The notes beneath the pieces are model-generated. The model made no database searches. It saw only the letters and a program-made list of their open reading frames with translations, and was not told the origin of the DNA. Shown piece after piece: positions 42,001 to 44,071 of a DNA stretch of 64,000 nucleotides (its first letter is position 1; every line of letters begins with the position of its first letter). Source of the DNA: Erinaceus europaeus (Eukaryota > Chordata > Mammalia > Eulipotyphla > Erinaceidae); the NCBI RefSeq assembly GCF_950295315.1, contig NC_080162.1:74841843-74905842 (forward strand), written 5' to 3'. Both the position numbers and the translations under genes were made by a program.

Positions 42001-44071
42001 TTGTTGCCCTTGTTTTATTTTTGTAGTTATTGTTGTTGTTATTGTTGTCATTGTTGTTGGATGGGACAGAGAGAAATGGAGAGAGGAGAGGAAGACAGAG
42101 GGGGAGAGAAAGAAACACCTGCAGACCTGCTTCACCACCTGTGAAGGGACTCCCCTGCAAGTGGGGATCTGGGGGCTTGAACTGGGATCCTTAAGCCAGT
42201 CCTTGCACTTTATTTTTTATTTATTGAGGAAAGAGAGAACACACCAGAACATGATTCTGCCATATGCAATGCCAGGTCTTCAGGCTTGAAGAGTTCAAAG
42301 TTTTATTCATTGACCCATCTCCTGGGCCAAAAGTCTTTTGACTTTTCAATATTTGGTACCTGCCTCTTGAGTTTGAGCCCATTGTGGAACTATTTCTTAC
42401 ATCTATTCTCAGTGTATGCTGGTGGCAACAGCCTATAGTATAACTCATTTAATGCTTGGTAGCTCTCTACTAATCTGCCATGAATCAGAATTGATTTTAC
42501 ACAGCCCAAAAGTAGGGGTAGGACCACGTCTTCTCTTAGCAAGCCTTTTCTGATTTGTTTGTTTGTTTGTTTGTTTGTTTTCCTTGCTTTGGGTGACTAA
42601 AATTCAAACATGGCCCAGAAGATGGTGCAGTGGGTTGGTCTGTCAAGCATGTGGTCCTGAGTTTGAATCCTCGCATCACATGTGCCAGAGAGATGCTCTG
42701 GTTTTCTTTCAATGAAGTAAATAAACCTTTTTTTAAAATTCAGTAAACTTAAGGTTGTACTCTTATAAATTCTTTTTGAAAAATATTTTTTATTTACTTT
42801 AATGAGAGGAAGATAAGGGGGCTGAAGGGAGAGGGAGAGAGACCAGAGTACTGCTCAGCTCTGGCTTATGGTGGGCGCAGGGGATTGAGACCTCAGGATC
42901 TCAGGCTTCAAGCATCAAAGTCCTTTGCATATGCTATCTCCCCTGCCTGTTAAGATATTCTTAACATATATCTATTCTCTGCTTCAGTTGAATACACCCC
43001 TATTATGCCCTAGTAATAAAGAAGGTAGAGAGTGCTTGCTTTGGCAGCACATACACTAAAATTGGAATGATACAGAAGATTAGCATGGCCCCTGCTCAAG
43101 GATGACATGCAAACTGGTAAAGCATTCCATATTAAAAAAAAAAAAAAAGAAAGTAGAGAAAGACTTGTTGGTATTTTATAGTGCAAGCTGACCTGAATAA
43201 AAACTTACCTGGGCGGTAGCGCAGAGGGTTAAGCGCAGGTGGTGCAAAGCGCAAGGACCGGCGTAAGGATCCCGGTTCGAGCCCCCGGCTCCCCAACTGC
43301 AGGGGAGTCGCTTCACAGGTGGTGAAGCAGGTCTGCAGGTGTCTGTCTTTCTCTCCCCCTCTCTGTCTTCCCCTCCTCTCTAAATTTCTCTCTGTCCTGT
43401 CCAACAACGACGACATCAATAACCACTGCAACAATAAAACAACAAGAACAACAAAAAGGGAATAAATAAATAAATATTTAAAAACCTCCTGAAAGGCTCT
43501 GGGTGTCCCCCAGTCAGGGAGCCATTAAAAAAAAAAAAAAAAAACTTACCTGGGTTTGGGAGTCAGGCAGTAGTGCAGCGGGTTAAGCGTGTGGCGCAAA
43601 GCACAAGGACCTGCGTAAGGATCGTGGTTCAAGCCCCCAGCTCCACACCTGCAGGGGAGTTGCTTCACAGGCAATGAAGCAGGTCTGCAGGTGTCTATCT
43701 TTCTCTCCCCCTTTCTGTCTTCCCCTCCTCTCTCCATTTCTCTCTGTCCTATCTAACAACAACAATAATAACTACAACAATAAAAACAATAAGGTCAATA
43801 AAAAAAGGGAATAAATATTTTTTAAAAAAACCACGTATCTGGGTTCAAAGTATCTGAGTTTTTCTATTCTTCTAGGCTGTCTTTTTTCCCCCTTCTCTGA
43901 AGAGAAGAAAGCAAACTTTTTTTCTAAGTTAGCGGTAACTTTATTCTCTTTACTTTGCAGGTGCACAAGGCAAACCCAATACGTAAGTACCAAGGTGTGG
44001 AGATAAAGTCAAGCGACCAGCCTCTGACTGTGCCTGTGTCTCCTAAGTTCTCTACTCGATTTAACTGCTGA
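4633..44071 (+). CDS. TPX2: TPX2 spindle assembly factor, spliced CDS of 16 coding exons
   Basis: TPX2 binds and activates Aurora-A kinase on spindle microtubules, promotes RanGTP-dependent microtubule nucleation, and recruits kinesins KIF15/Xklp2 and Eg5/KIF11. Joining the 16 exons listed separately gives 749 residues plus TGA, with phase kept at every junction, against 747 in human. Visible features: N-terminal Aurora-A binding segment (Y8, Y10, D11, F16, F19, W34), KEN degron at 87-89, basic importin-binding stretch near 313-316 (GKKR), charged helical segments near 205-242 and 655-713, and the C-terminal Eg5-binding tail at 714-749. Introns are full of SINE and L1 copies but the exons are intact. 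Human TPX2 has two noncoding 5' exons; these would lie upstream, outside or unrecognised at 1-4561. Orthology is very secure. Confidence 0.97.
4847..4953 (-). mobile_element. Type C SINE just after the first TPX2 coding exon
   Basis: CAGAGTACTGCTCAGCTCTG and CATTATGCCATCTCTCCACC. Target duplication AAATACAATTTTCT at about 4833-4846 and 4954-4967. Confidence 0.88.
5028..5317 (-). mobile_element. Type A SINE in the old L1
   Basis: Complete A order; target duplication AATACAGTACTTT on both sides. Confidence 0.92.
5512..5718 (-). mobile_element. Type B SINE in the old L1
   Basis: GGGGAGGGAGGGAGAGAAACA, GGGGGCCAGGGGCTTGAAC, head CACCCAGCCC. Confidence 0.9.
5853..5983 (+). mobile_element. Type C SINE in the old L1
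   Basis: GATAGATAGCATAATGG, CCCCAGGTTCAATCCCC (B box), GCTGAGCAGTGCTCTGG, then an A-rich tail. Confidence 0.9.
5998..6267 (-). mobile_element. Type A SINE, first of a same-target pair
   Basis: Complete A order with AATTCATAATTTTT on both sides (5984 and 6268). Confidence 0.92.
6282..6513 (-). mobile_element. Type A SINE, second of a same-target pair
   Basis: A order with an internal deletion between TTGTGAAG and CTGGGGGCTGG. The same AATTCATAATTTTT flanks it at 6268 and 6514. Confidence 0.92.
7371..7493 (+). CDS. TPX2: TPX2 coding exon 2 (residues 36-76)
   Basis: The acceptor is TTACTTTTCAG ending at 7370, and the donor G|GTAAGAA begins at 7494. The exon encodes DEKANLENK, which completes the Aurora-A binding helix, followed by a less conserved linker (human LLGKNGTGGLFQ corresponds to [12 protein letters not shown]). 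The linker has one residue more than human in TSSRNGN. Phase is 1 in and 1 out. Confidence 0.93.
7558..7622 (+). mobile_element. Type A SINE, 5' tRNA-like head only
   Basis: GGGAGTCGGGCAGTAGCGCA, then an A-box region, ending at GACCAGCATAAGG. Body and tail are absent, so it is 3'-truncated. It follows TPX2 coding exon 2 by 65 bp. Confidence 0.85.
7623..8312 (+). other. TPX2 intron, no recognised feature
   Basis: AT-rich unique intron sequence with several T runs (7711, 7787, 7892). I see no exon or repeat here. Confidence 0.6.
8313..8604 (-). mobile_element. Type A SINE
   Basis: Complete A copy; head CTGCCCGACTCCC; ATGACATTTCTTTT-like duplication. Confidence 0.92.
8735..8802 (-). mobile_element. 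Type B SINE fragment
   Basis: GAAGCTCCCCCATGAAAGTG and GGGCTTAAACTCAGGTCCTT. Confidence 0.7.
8862..9060 (-). mobile_element. L1 3' tip
   Basis: TTTCTTTATTGGGGAATTAA, then CATAACATTCCCCAGATTCC and CACCCCAGAGTCTTTTACTT: the standard 3' tip in minus orientation. A pyrimidine tract follows. Confidence 0.85.
9061..9140. repeat. Polypyrimidine CTTT/CCTT/CCCT tract
   Basis: About 80 bp of C/T repeats between an L1 tip and the LTR. Confidence 0.9.
9149..10034 (-). mobile_element. Solo LTR of an endogenous retrovirus, interrupted by a SINE
   Basis: Read on the minus strand it begins TGTGAGGAGCC, has CCAT/GC-rich promoter-like text, TTTAAAAGCC (TATA-like, near 9689-9697) and AATAAA (9667-9672), then a U5-like part ending near GAGCCCCCA. 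The SINE at 9286-9657 splits it. About 500 bp remain without the SINE. Borders are uncertain because pyrimidine repeats abut both sides and I found no target duplication. No internal retroviral genes are present. Confidence 0.6.
9286..9657 (-). mobile_element. Composite type A SINE with extra 3' module, inside the LTR
   Basis: It has an intact B box (GGTTCGAGCC on the minus strand) and A box, a C/T-rich body, and an added module near 9320-9382 (complement of CTCCAGGAGTGGTGGATTC). The 12-bp target duplication ATGCAATTCTTT flanks it at 9274-9285 and 9658-9669. Confidence 0.93.
10042..10078. repeat. (CCTT)n microsatellite
   Basis: About nine CCTT units at the right side of the LTR. Confidence 0.93.
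10079..10381 (-). mobile_element. Composite type A SINE
   Basis: The extra module lies at 10082-10140 (CAGGGTTACTTCTGAAGCTT), then the A body; head CACCCAGCCCC. Confidence 0.88.
10393..10849 (+). other. TPX2 intron, no recognised feature
   Basis: Unique AT-rich sequence, apart from a possible short SINE scrap near 10610-10650. Confidence 0.55.
10850..11290 (+). mobile_element. Divergent L1 3' UTR fragment
   Basis: The block GAACTCTTGGTGGTGGGAAT and the following GTTATCTTAATTATTTTGTA match the L1 3' tips elsewhere. The preceding 350 bp is purine-rich and more diverged. An older subfamily is likely. Confidence 0.6.
11296..11430 (-). mobile_element. Eroded type B SINE
   Basis: CACTTGTGAAACTCCCCCATG, GGTTCTTGTATATGGTG. 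Confidence 0.75.
11527..11589 (-). mobile_element. Type C SINE fragment, broken by the next SINE
   Basis: CTGTGGCTTATGGTGGTATC, GGGATTGAACCTGG, TCAGTCATGA. Confidence 0.75.
11590..11925 (-). mobile_element. Composite type A SINE inside a type C SINE
   Basis: Module CTCCAGGGTTATCTCTGGGG, A body, head CTGCCTGGCCTC. CAGTCATGA occurs on both sides. Confidence 0.88.
12103..12412 (-). mobile_element. Type A SINE with internal 42-bp duplication, next to TPX2 coding exon 3
   Basis: Exact 17-bp target duplication TCCAACTTATTTCTTTG at 12086-12102 and 12413-12429. Units 12217-12258 and 12259-12300 are a 42-bp tandem duplication containing the palindrome TTTACGTAAA. Confidence 0.95.
12466..12592 (+). 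CDS. TPX2: TPX2 coding exon 3 with KEN box (residues 77-119)
   Basis: The acceptor is CTCTTGCAG and the donor AAAG|GTAAGA is at 12593. It encodes [15 protein letters not shown]; the KEN at residues 87-89 matches the APC/C-Cdh1 degron known in human TPX2. The second half is divergent, as in other mammals. A SINE with a 17-bp target duplication ends only 36 bp upstream of the acceptor. Confidence 0.95.
12745..12890 (-). mobile_element. Eroded type D SINE
   Basis: GATATTTACTTCATGATAGA, GAGTACCATTCCAGCA, GGGATTTAACCTGGGG. Confidence 0.6.
13122..13320 (+). mobile_element. Type B SINE
   Basis: GATACTGGTGGCACACTTGG, AGATTCAAGCTCCTGGTCCC, CTCTGTCTCTTTCTCTATC, A-rich tail. Confidence 0.85.
13400..13925 (-). 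mobile_element. Old L1 3' UTR fragment
   Basis: Diverged form of the block seen at 16404 and 48841 (GGGAGTATAGATCAA, CTTCTGTAATTGCTTCTCTG, TTTCCCTAGTTGGG). Minus orientation; borders approximate. Confidence 0.6.
14340..14543 (-). mobile_element. Type B SINE
   Basis: Poly(T), ATTTATTGATTGGACAGAGA, GGGGACCGGGGGCTTGAACC, head CCCCCAGCCCC. Confidence 0.92.
14558..15168 (-). mobile_element. Two tandem type A SINEs in one target
   Basis: 14558-14874 and 14875-15168 are both complete A copies. Only the outer flanks carry GGACTAGTTTTA (14546-14557 and about 15170-15181), so the second copy inserted into the tail of the first. Confidence 0.9.
15330..15520 (-). mobile_element. Type B SINE
   Basis: GAGAAATCGAGAGGGGGTGG, CCACTTGTGAAGCTTTTCC, head CATCCCCTGGCCCC. 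Confidence 0.88.
15906..16128 (+). mobile_element. Type B SINE
   Basis: GGGAGCCAGGTGGTGGTGCA head, eroded B box GGGTCACGCCCCC, A-rich tail; GAAAAACACAT on both sides. Confidence 0.9.
16262..16403 (-). mobile_element. Type B SINE, first part (split by L1)
   Basis: It shows the typical B order on the minus strand: A/T tail, GAGACAACTAGAAATC, CACCTGTAACACTGCTTCAC, then GGTGGGGACC and an eroded B box. The remaining part lies at 17383-17440. Confidence 0.85.
16404..17382 (-). mobile_element. L1 3' UTR insertion inside a type B SINE
   Basis: 979 bp of L1 3' UTR on the minus strand, 5'-truncated, is flanked by the exact 12-bp duplication AACCCAGATTCT at 16392-16403 and 17383-17394. The split SINE continues on the far side (17383-17440), so relative age is clear: the SINE is older than the L1. 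Confidence 0.88.
17383..17440 (-). mobile_element. Type B SINE, second part (5' head)
   Basis: It continues the SINE from 16403 after the L1: TTGCACTTTATAACATG, the A-box region and CACCACCTGGCTC at the head. Confidence 0.85.
17441..17955 (-). mobile_element. Type A SINE split by an L1 fragment
   Basis: The tail (CTTCCCTTTTGTTGCCC at about 17483) and the body (from about 17732) of one SINE are separated by L1 sequence at about 17509-17722. A C-run followed by T's occurs on both sides, as expected of a target duplication. Confidence 0.8.
17509..17722 (-). mobile_element. L1 3' end fragment inside a type A SINE
   Basis: It reads CTTTATTGGGGAATTAATG, then the CATAACATTCCCCAGTTTTC and CACCCCAGAGTCTTTTAC blocks shared with other L1 3' ends in the window. 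Confidence 0.85.
18003..18113. repeat. CTTT/CT-rich simple repeat
   Basis: About 110 bp of CTTT units grading to CT. Confidence 0.93.
18120..18590 (+). mobile_element. L1 3' end fragment upstream of TPX2 coding exon 4
   Basis: It contains ATGTTTAGTGAGATAAGAC, CACTCACAGACAGAAGTTG, and the tip GCAGTAAAACCATTAATCTA before an A-rich stretch. Plus orientation, diverged. A CTTT-rich tract abuts it on the left. Confidence 0.75.
18655..18793 (-). mobile_element. Type B SINE truncated at its head, 35 bp from TPX2 coding exon 4
   Basis: TTTTATTTATTGGATAGAGA, CTGCAGCACTGCTTCACCAC, GGTGGGGTCCAGAC, where it breaks off before the B box. Confidence 0.88.
18829..18957 (+). CDS. TPX2: TPX2 coding exon 4 (residues 119-162)
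   Basis: The acceptor TACCACAG ends at 18828 and the donor is GT|GTAAGT. The exon encodes RRSLRLSAQ and the well-conserved [20 protein letters not shown] segment, a basic region. A 3'-cut SINE of type B ends about 35 bp upstream, so the usual polypyrimidine tract is short (TTTTGTCAAATTTTCTACC). Confidence 0.95.
18987..19160 (-). mobile_element. Eroded type B SINE
   Basis: GCAGCCCTGCTTCATCACTT, GGACCAGGGCTTGAACCTGA. Confidence 0.82.
19308..19484 (-). mobile_element. Type C SINE with TTTA-rich tail
   Basis: ATTTATTTATTT tail, AGCACTGCTCAGCTCTGGC, GATTGAACCTGGAAC, CATAACGATTATGCTATT. Confidence 0.9.
19838..19970 (+). mobile_element. Type C SINE
   Basis: GGTAGATAGCATAATGG, CCCAGGTTCAATCCCC; TCTTA(T/C)CACTTG on both sides. 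Confidence 0.9.
20027..20073. repeat. (AT)n microsatellite
   Basis: About 22 AT units. Confidence 0.97.
20219..20375 (-). mobile_element. Type D SINE, first of a same-target pair
   Basis: AAAAAGATTTTATTTATTCA, CAGACATCACTCTGGTACAT, GGGATTGAACTCTGGACCTC, CCACTGTGCCACCTCC. GAGAAAATAAATTTTT is at 20203 and 20376. Confidence 0.92.
20392..20597 (-). mobile_element. Type B SINE, second of a same-target pair, 32 bp from TPX2 coding exon 5
   Basis: Complete B order with an 18-C run at about 20514-20533. The right flank GAGAAAATTAATTTTT at 20598 is a third copy of the same target. Confidence 0.92.
20630..20755 (+). CDS. TPX2: TPX2 coding exon 5 (residues 162-204)
   Basis: The acceptor AAATTCAAG ends at 20629 and the donor AAG|GTATGT begins at 20756. 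It encodes [19 protein letters not shown] and [14 protein letters not shown], aligned to human SNNKKKPEEEGSAHQDT and KAKGRHTVPCMPPA. Low-complexity charged linker. A SINE ends about 32 bp upstream of the exon. Confidence 0.94.
20842..21100 (-). mobile_element. Type A SINE, internally shortened
   Basis: A order with a gap at the B-box region (GGTGGGGATCTTTAATCC). Exact duplication CCTTGCCATTTTC at 20829-20841 and 21102-21114. Confidence 0.92.
21188..21340 (-). mobile_element. Eroded SINE (type B or D)
   Basis: GAGAGGGAGAGTGAGAGAGA, CTCAAACCTAGGAGCTTGTG. Confidence 0.5.
21341..22027 (+). other. TPX2 intron, no recognised feature
   Basis: AT-rich unique sequence; no exon or repeat recognised. 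Confidence 0.55.
22028..22160 (-). mobile_element. L1 3' tip, diverged
   Basis: TTATCAGTGATTTAATATAG, then TACAATTCCCAGAACCAC: an eroded minus-orientation 3' tip. Confidence 0.55.
22228..22527 (-). mobile_element. Composite type A SINE
   Basis: Module CCTCCAGGGTTATTGTGAAT, A body, head CTGCCCAACCCCC. Confidence 0.88.
22860..22981 (+). CDS. TPX2: TPX2 coding exon 6 (residues 204-245), charged helix
   Basis: The acceptor TTCCCTGTAG ends at 22859 and the donor ATAG|GTCAGT is at 22982. It encodes a Glu/Lys/Met-rich helical stretch ([15 protein letters not shown] and [14 protein letters not shown]) ending in LAGIG-like IALAGIG. It is nearly identical to the human exon. Phase 2 in, phase 1 out. 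Confidence 0.96.
23185..23462 (-). mobile_element. Type A SINE
   Basis: Complete A order; target A(C/A)TCCTACTTTACT at 23171-23184 and 23464-23477. Confidence 0.92.
23490..24130 (+). other. TPX2 intron, no recognised feature
   Basis: Unique sequence with short A and T runs; nothing recognised. Confidence 0.55.
24141..24368 (-). mobile_element. Type A SINE, head missing
   Basis: The A order stops at GGGGAGCCAGGGCTTAAACT. AGAGATTTTT flanks both ends although the 5' head is missing, so it inserted already truncated. Confidence 0.9.
24713..24864 (+). CDS. TPX2: TPX2 coding exon 7 (residues 245-295)
   Basis: The acceptor is TTCACACAG and the donor CCA|GTAGGT is at 24865. It encodes [17 protein letters not shown] and [14 protein letters not shown], a conserved central TPX2 block. 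The exon ends in phase 0, as required by the next exon, which starts with ARVT. The GTAGGT donor lacks the usual A at +3/+4. Confidence 0.95.
24975..25190 (+). mobile_element. Old tRNA-derived SINE remnant
   Basis: ATAGATTGAATCCTAATACT and GCATCATGGATGGTAGGGGA resemble the 2423 element. Confidence 0.5.
25501..25816 (-). mobile_element. Type A SINE
   Basis: Complete A order; AATCCTAAAT(A/T)ATTC at 25486-25500 and 25817-25831. Confidence 0.93.
25832..26245 (+). other. TPX2 intron, no repeat except (GTTT)n
   Basis: Unique sequence; a short GTTT run at 26104-26123. Confidence 0.55.
26246..26417 (+). CDS. TPX2: TPX2 coding exon 8, basic importin-binding region (residues 296-353)
   Basis: The acceptor TTCTTTACAG ends at 26245 and the donor TCTG|GTAAGT at 26418. 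It encodes [17 protein letters not shown], then GKKRTFDET, which matches the importin-alpha-binding NLS region that keeps TPX2 inactive away from Ran[21 protein letters not shown] and [10 protein letters not shown] follow. Confidence 0.96.
26418..26976 (+). other. TPX2 intron, unique
   Basis: No repeat recognised, but TCATGTATCGTAAGTATTGT occurs twice in direct order (about 26561 and 26591), a 30-bp-period duplication. Confidence 0.6.
26977..27118 (+). CDS. TPX2: TPX2 coding exon 9 (residues 353-400)
   Basis: The acceptor GGTTTGCAG ends at 26976 and the donor CA|GTAAGT at 27119. It encodes [36 protein letters not shown] and [10 protein letters not shown]. Human has INLLPSKSSVTKICRDPQTP in the same place. 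Phase 1 in, 2 out. Confidence 0.96.
27487..27850 (-). mobile_element. L1 3' UTR insertion before TPX2 coding exon 10
   Basis: 5'-truncated L1 3' UTR on the minus strand, flanked by AAACCC(C)ACTACTTT at 27472-27486 and 27851-27865. It ends about 210 bp upstream of the exon 10 acceptor. Confidence 0.9.
28060..28276 (+). CDS. TPX2: TPX2 coding exon 10 (residues 400-472)
   Basis: The acceptor CACCTTACAG ends at 28059 and the donor GTG|GTAAGA is at 28277. It encodes [37 protein letters not shown] and [12 protein letters not shown], one of the most conserved TPX2 segments. An open frame runs through from the upstream intron (27761) but that extension is intronic and includes L1 sequence. Confidence 0.97.
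28277..28704 (+). other. TPX2 intron, mostly unique
   Basis: No exon seen. GTTAGCTCATTTATTTTAAC and the following text may be an old dispersed repeat. Confidence 0.5.
28715..29387 (-). mobile_element. 5'-inverted L1 3' UTR fragment in TPX2 intron
   Basis: About 28715-28995 is L1 3' UTR in minus orientation with a poly(T) start; about 28996-29387 is the next upstream part in plus orientation. About 30 bp is missing at the inversion. Flanks carry GACAGTCTGAT (28705-28714 region) and ACAATCTGATCTT (29388-29400), and the latter is repeated once more at 29413-29425. Confidence 0.8.
29535..29730 (+). mobile_element. SINE mixture: type B scrap then type D copy
   Basis: GACACCACAGCGCTGCTTCA (B-like), a GTTT run, then type D GAGTTCGATCCCCAGCAGCA and an AATAAATAAATAAA tail. 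Confidence 0.7.
29745..30024 (+). mobile_element. Type A SINE
   Basis: Sense order: GGTGGTAGTGCAGCGGGTTA, TGGTTCACGCCCC, CTTCACAGGCGGCGAAGCAG, CAA-rich tail. AAAAAATTTAAAG on both sides. Confidence 0.93.
30030..30175 (-). mobile_element. Type D SINE
   Basis: GAGCATCATTCTGGCACAGC, GGGATTAAACTCAGGACCTC. Confidence 0.85.
30385..30660 (-). mobile_element. Type C then type D SINE remnants
   Basis: 30385-30505 has GAACATTGCTCAACAGTGGC and CATAACTACTGTGCTATTTC. 30520-30655 has AAGATTTACTTCTTAATG and GATTAAATGCAAGACTTCAT. Confidence 0.75.
30755..30955 (-). mobile_element. Type B SINE
   Basis: GGATAGAGGCAAAGAGAAAT, CATGAAACTTCCCCCAGCAG, head GCCACCTGACCCC. Confidence 0.85.
31170..31330 (+). mobile_element. 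Old B-like SINE remnant
   Basis: CAGCAAGATTGCTCACCTGG, CACAGACCCAAGTTTCAGAC, CTCTCCCTTCTCTGTCTCTC. Confidence 0.6.
31810..32230 (-). mobile_element. Type C SINE and adjoining old remnants
   Basis: 31810-31960 is C-type (AGAGCACTGCATAGCTTTGT, CTGTCTCCCCAGCCC). 31961-32230 holds eroded tRNA-SINE text (GGAAATGAACCCAGGACC, GAATAGAATTCAGGACTTG). Confidence 0.6.
32840..33420 (+). mobile_element. Old L1 ORF2-region fragments in opposite orientations
   Basis: 32840-33150 is ORF2-end text on the plus strand (TACCACCTCATATTGGTGAG, GCATATAGTTTGACAGG). 33296-33420 is adjacent L1 text on the minus strand (AACTATATGCCTTGTAGTG). A SINE-like piece lies between them. An old inverted L1 is the simplest reading. 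Confidence 0.55.
33850..33937 (-). mobile_element. L1 3' UTR tip
   Basis: This is a short 3'-terminal fragment (complement of TAAGGGGT..GTTTCC type text: ATGGAAACATTGACAAGATT, GGGGTACATTTCCACACC). The younger L1 at 33949 landed next to it. Confidence 0.75.
33949..34842 (-). mobile_element. L1 3' end with ORF2 C-terminal remnant
   Basis: This is a 5'-truncated L1 on the minus strand. It encodes the end of ORF2 in pieces (residues like [20 protein letters not shown] and [15 protein letters not shown], then [18 protein letters not shown]). The target duplication ATTGTGAATC is at 33938-33947 and 34843-34852. Frames are broken. Confidence 0.9.
35087..35182 (+). CDS. TPX2: TPX2 coding exon 11 (residues 473-504)
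   Basis: The acceptor TTCTTTCCAG ends at 35086 and the donor GAG|GTAATT is at 35183. It encodes [20 protein letters not shown] and [12 protein letters not shown]. The preceding intron, about 6.8 kb, is the largest in the coding part and is made mostly of L1 and SINE copies. Confidence 0.95.
35183..36202 (+). other. TPX2 intron, unique
   Basis: About 1 kb with no repeat or exon recognised. Confidence 0.55.
36217..36256 (-). mobile_element. 40-bp SINE tail insertion
   Basis: Only the 3' tail of a type A SINE (TTTTCCCTTTTGTTGCCCTT) lies between two exact copies of CCCATTTAGTTTTT at 36203-36216 and 36257-36270. Confidence 0.9.
36433..37412 (-). mobile_element. L1 3' end with ORF2 C-terminal remnant
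   Basis: About 980 bp of L1 on the minus strand, from the 3' UTR (CATTTCCGCATAACAATACA) through ORF2 C-terminal codons ([39 protein letters not shown]). Reading frames are interrupted. A scrap of type B SINE head precedes it at about 36406-36432. Confidence 0.88.
37478..37622 (-). mobile_element. Type D SINE, 40 bp from TPX2 coding exon 12
   Basis: AAAAGATTTTATTTATTTAT, CAGACATCACTCTGGTACAT, CCACTGTGCCACCTTCC; AGGATTTT(C/T)(A/G)TTTCT flanks. Confidence 0.92.
37662..37841 (+). CDS. TPX2: TPX2 coding exon 12 (residues 505-564)
   Basis: The acceptor TTTCCCTTTAG ends at 37661 and the donor GAGGAG|GTAGGT is at 37842. It encodes [39 protein letters not shown] and [10 protein letters not shown]. 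The last Glu appears to be extra compared with human GEVPKF. A type D SINE ends about 40 bp upstream of the acceptor. Confidence 0.95.
38183..38329 (+). CDS. TPX2: TPX2 coding exon 13 (residues 565-613)
   Basis: The acceptor TTTTCTACTAG ends at 38182 and the donor CAG|GTAAGG is at 38330. It encodes [20 protein letters not shown] and [20 protein letters not shown], close to human. Phase 0 on both sides. Confidence 0.96.
38443..38488. repeat. (GA)n(GT)n microsatellite
   Basis: About 13 GA units followed by about 10 GT units. Confidence 0.95.
38512..38740 (+). mobile_element. Type B SINE
   Basis: GAGGCTAAGTGGTGGTGCAC, TTTAAGCCCCTGGTCCCCAC, CTCTTCCTTCTCCCTCTCAA. Confidence 0.85.
38988..39066. 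repeat. (CT)n(AT)n microsatellite
   Basis: About 40 bp of CT then about 38 bp of TA. Confidence 0.96.
39067..39455 (+). other. TPX2 intron, unique
   Basis: No repeat or exon recognised before coding exon 14. Confidence 0.55.
39456..39567 (+). CDS. TPX2: TPX2 coding exon 14 (residues 614-651)
   Basis: The acceptor CTTTCTACTAG ends at 39455 and the donor GCTG|GTAGTA is at 39568. It encodes [19 protein letters not shown] and [14 protein letters not shown]. The motif FKARP and the following P-F-x-P are typical of TPX2-family C-terminal repeats. Confidence 0.95.
40170..40357 (+). CDS. TPX2: TPX2 coding exon 15, TPX2 C-terminal domain (residues 651-713)
   Basis: The acceptor TGTACTAAG ends at 40169 and the donor CTG|GTAACT is at 40358. 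It encodes [20 protein letters not shown], then a long Glu/Lys/Gln coiled segment to LARLRKEL. This corresponds to the conserved TPX2 C-terminal domain, which binds microtubules. Confidence 0.96.
40411..40945. mobile_element. SINE cluster: broken module, composite A (+), type B (-)
   Basis: 40411-40540 has module text (GCCAGGGTTATCACTGGGTC) and a T-rich stretch. 40541-40780 is a composite A-like copy on +. 40781-40945 is a type B copy on - (head CACTGCCTGGCCCC). Confidence 0.78.
41158..41336 (+). mobile_element. Type B SINE, left arm of an inverted pair
   Basis: GACCAAGTGGTGGTACACCT, CCAGGTTCAAGCCCATTGG, CACCTACAAGGGGGGAAGC. Confidence 0.88.
41337..41432 (-). mobile_element. Type B SINE, right arm of an inverted pair
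   Basis: CTTTCCCTCTGCAGGTGGGG, GAGGCTTGAACCTGGGTCCT, head CCACCACCTGGCCCC. Complementary to the left arm over roughly 85 bp. Confidence 0.88.
41554..41715 (+). mobile_element. 5'-truncated type A SINE
   Basis: Starts ACAAGCGGTGAAGCAGGTCT, then CTCCCCCTCTGTCTTCCCCT and an AAC-rich tail. Confidence 0.88.
41965..42330 (-). mobile_element. Type A SINE joined to type D SINE
   Basis: 41965-42213 is A, stopping at CCAGTCCTTGCACTT without its head. 42214-42330 is D (CAGAACATGATTCTGCCATA, CATCTCCTGGGCC). Confidence 0.82.
42605..42740 (+). mobile_element. Type D SINE
   Basis: GAAGATGGTGCAGTGGGTTG, TGAGTTTGAATCCTCGCATC, GATGCTCTGGTTTTC, AAATAAACC tail. A GTTT run precedes it (42555-42580). Confidence 0.82.
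42778..42955 (-). mobile_element. Type C SINE
   Basis: CAGAGTACTGCTCAGCTCTG, GGGGATTGAGACCTCAGG. Confidence 0.85.
43032..43133 (+). pseudogene. U6 snRNA retropseudogene in the last TPX2 intron
   Basis: The sequence follows U6 along its full length, from GTGCTTGCTTTGGCAGCACA to AGCATTCCATATT. It has scattered changes, including loss of AG in the ACAGAGAAG block. A 3' A tail (43134-43148) replaces the T run. It is flanked by a 14-bp direct repeat with one mismatch (43018-43031 and 43146-43159). No snRNA promoter elements are visible upstream. It is therefore an L1-mobilised processed copy, not an active U6 gene. Confidence 0.93.
43211..43540 (+). mobile_element. Type A SINE with about 44 bp of non-SINE 3' sequence and its own A tail
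   Basis: The SINE body runs to GGGAATAAATAAATAAATAT at about 43480. It continues AACCTCCTGAAAGGCTCTGG..GGGAGCCATT and ends in an A run at 43527. The exact target duplication AAAACTTACCTGGG lies at 43200-43213 and 43541-43554, so the extra segment moved with the SINE. Confidence 0.85.
43557..43828 (+). mobile_element. Type A SINE, adjacent second insertion
   Basis: GGGAGTCAGGCAGTAGTGCA, GTGGTTCAAGCCCCC, CAA-rich tail. The right flank CGTATCTGGGTTC is a weak match to the left CTTACCTGGGTTT. Confidence 0.9.
43961..44071 (+). CDS. TPX2: TPX2 last exon, Eg5/KIF11-binding tail and stop (residues 714-749)
   Basis: The acceptor TTACTTTGCAG ends at 43960 and the TGA is at 44069-44071. It encodes [19 protein letters not shown] and [16 protein letters not shown], one residue different from human near the end (H to N). 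This 36-residue exon corresponds to the tail known to bind kinesin Eg5. Confidence 0.97.
   Translation: MHKANPIRKYQGVEIKSSDQPLTVPVSPKFSTRFNC

Noticed and set aside
43032..43133. Functional U6 snRNA gene
   Set aside because: A tail in place of T terminator, changes in the core, and no PSE/TATA arrangement in the preceding bases.
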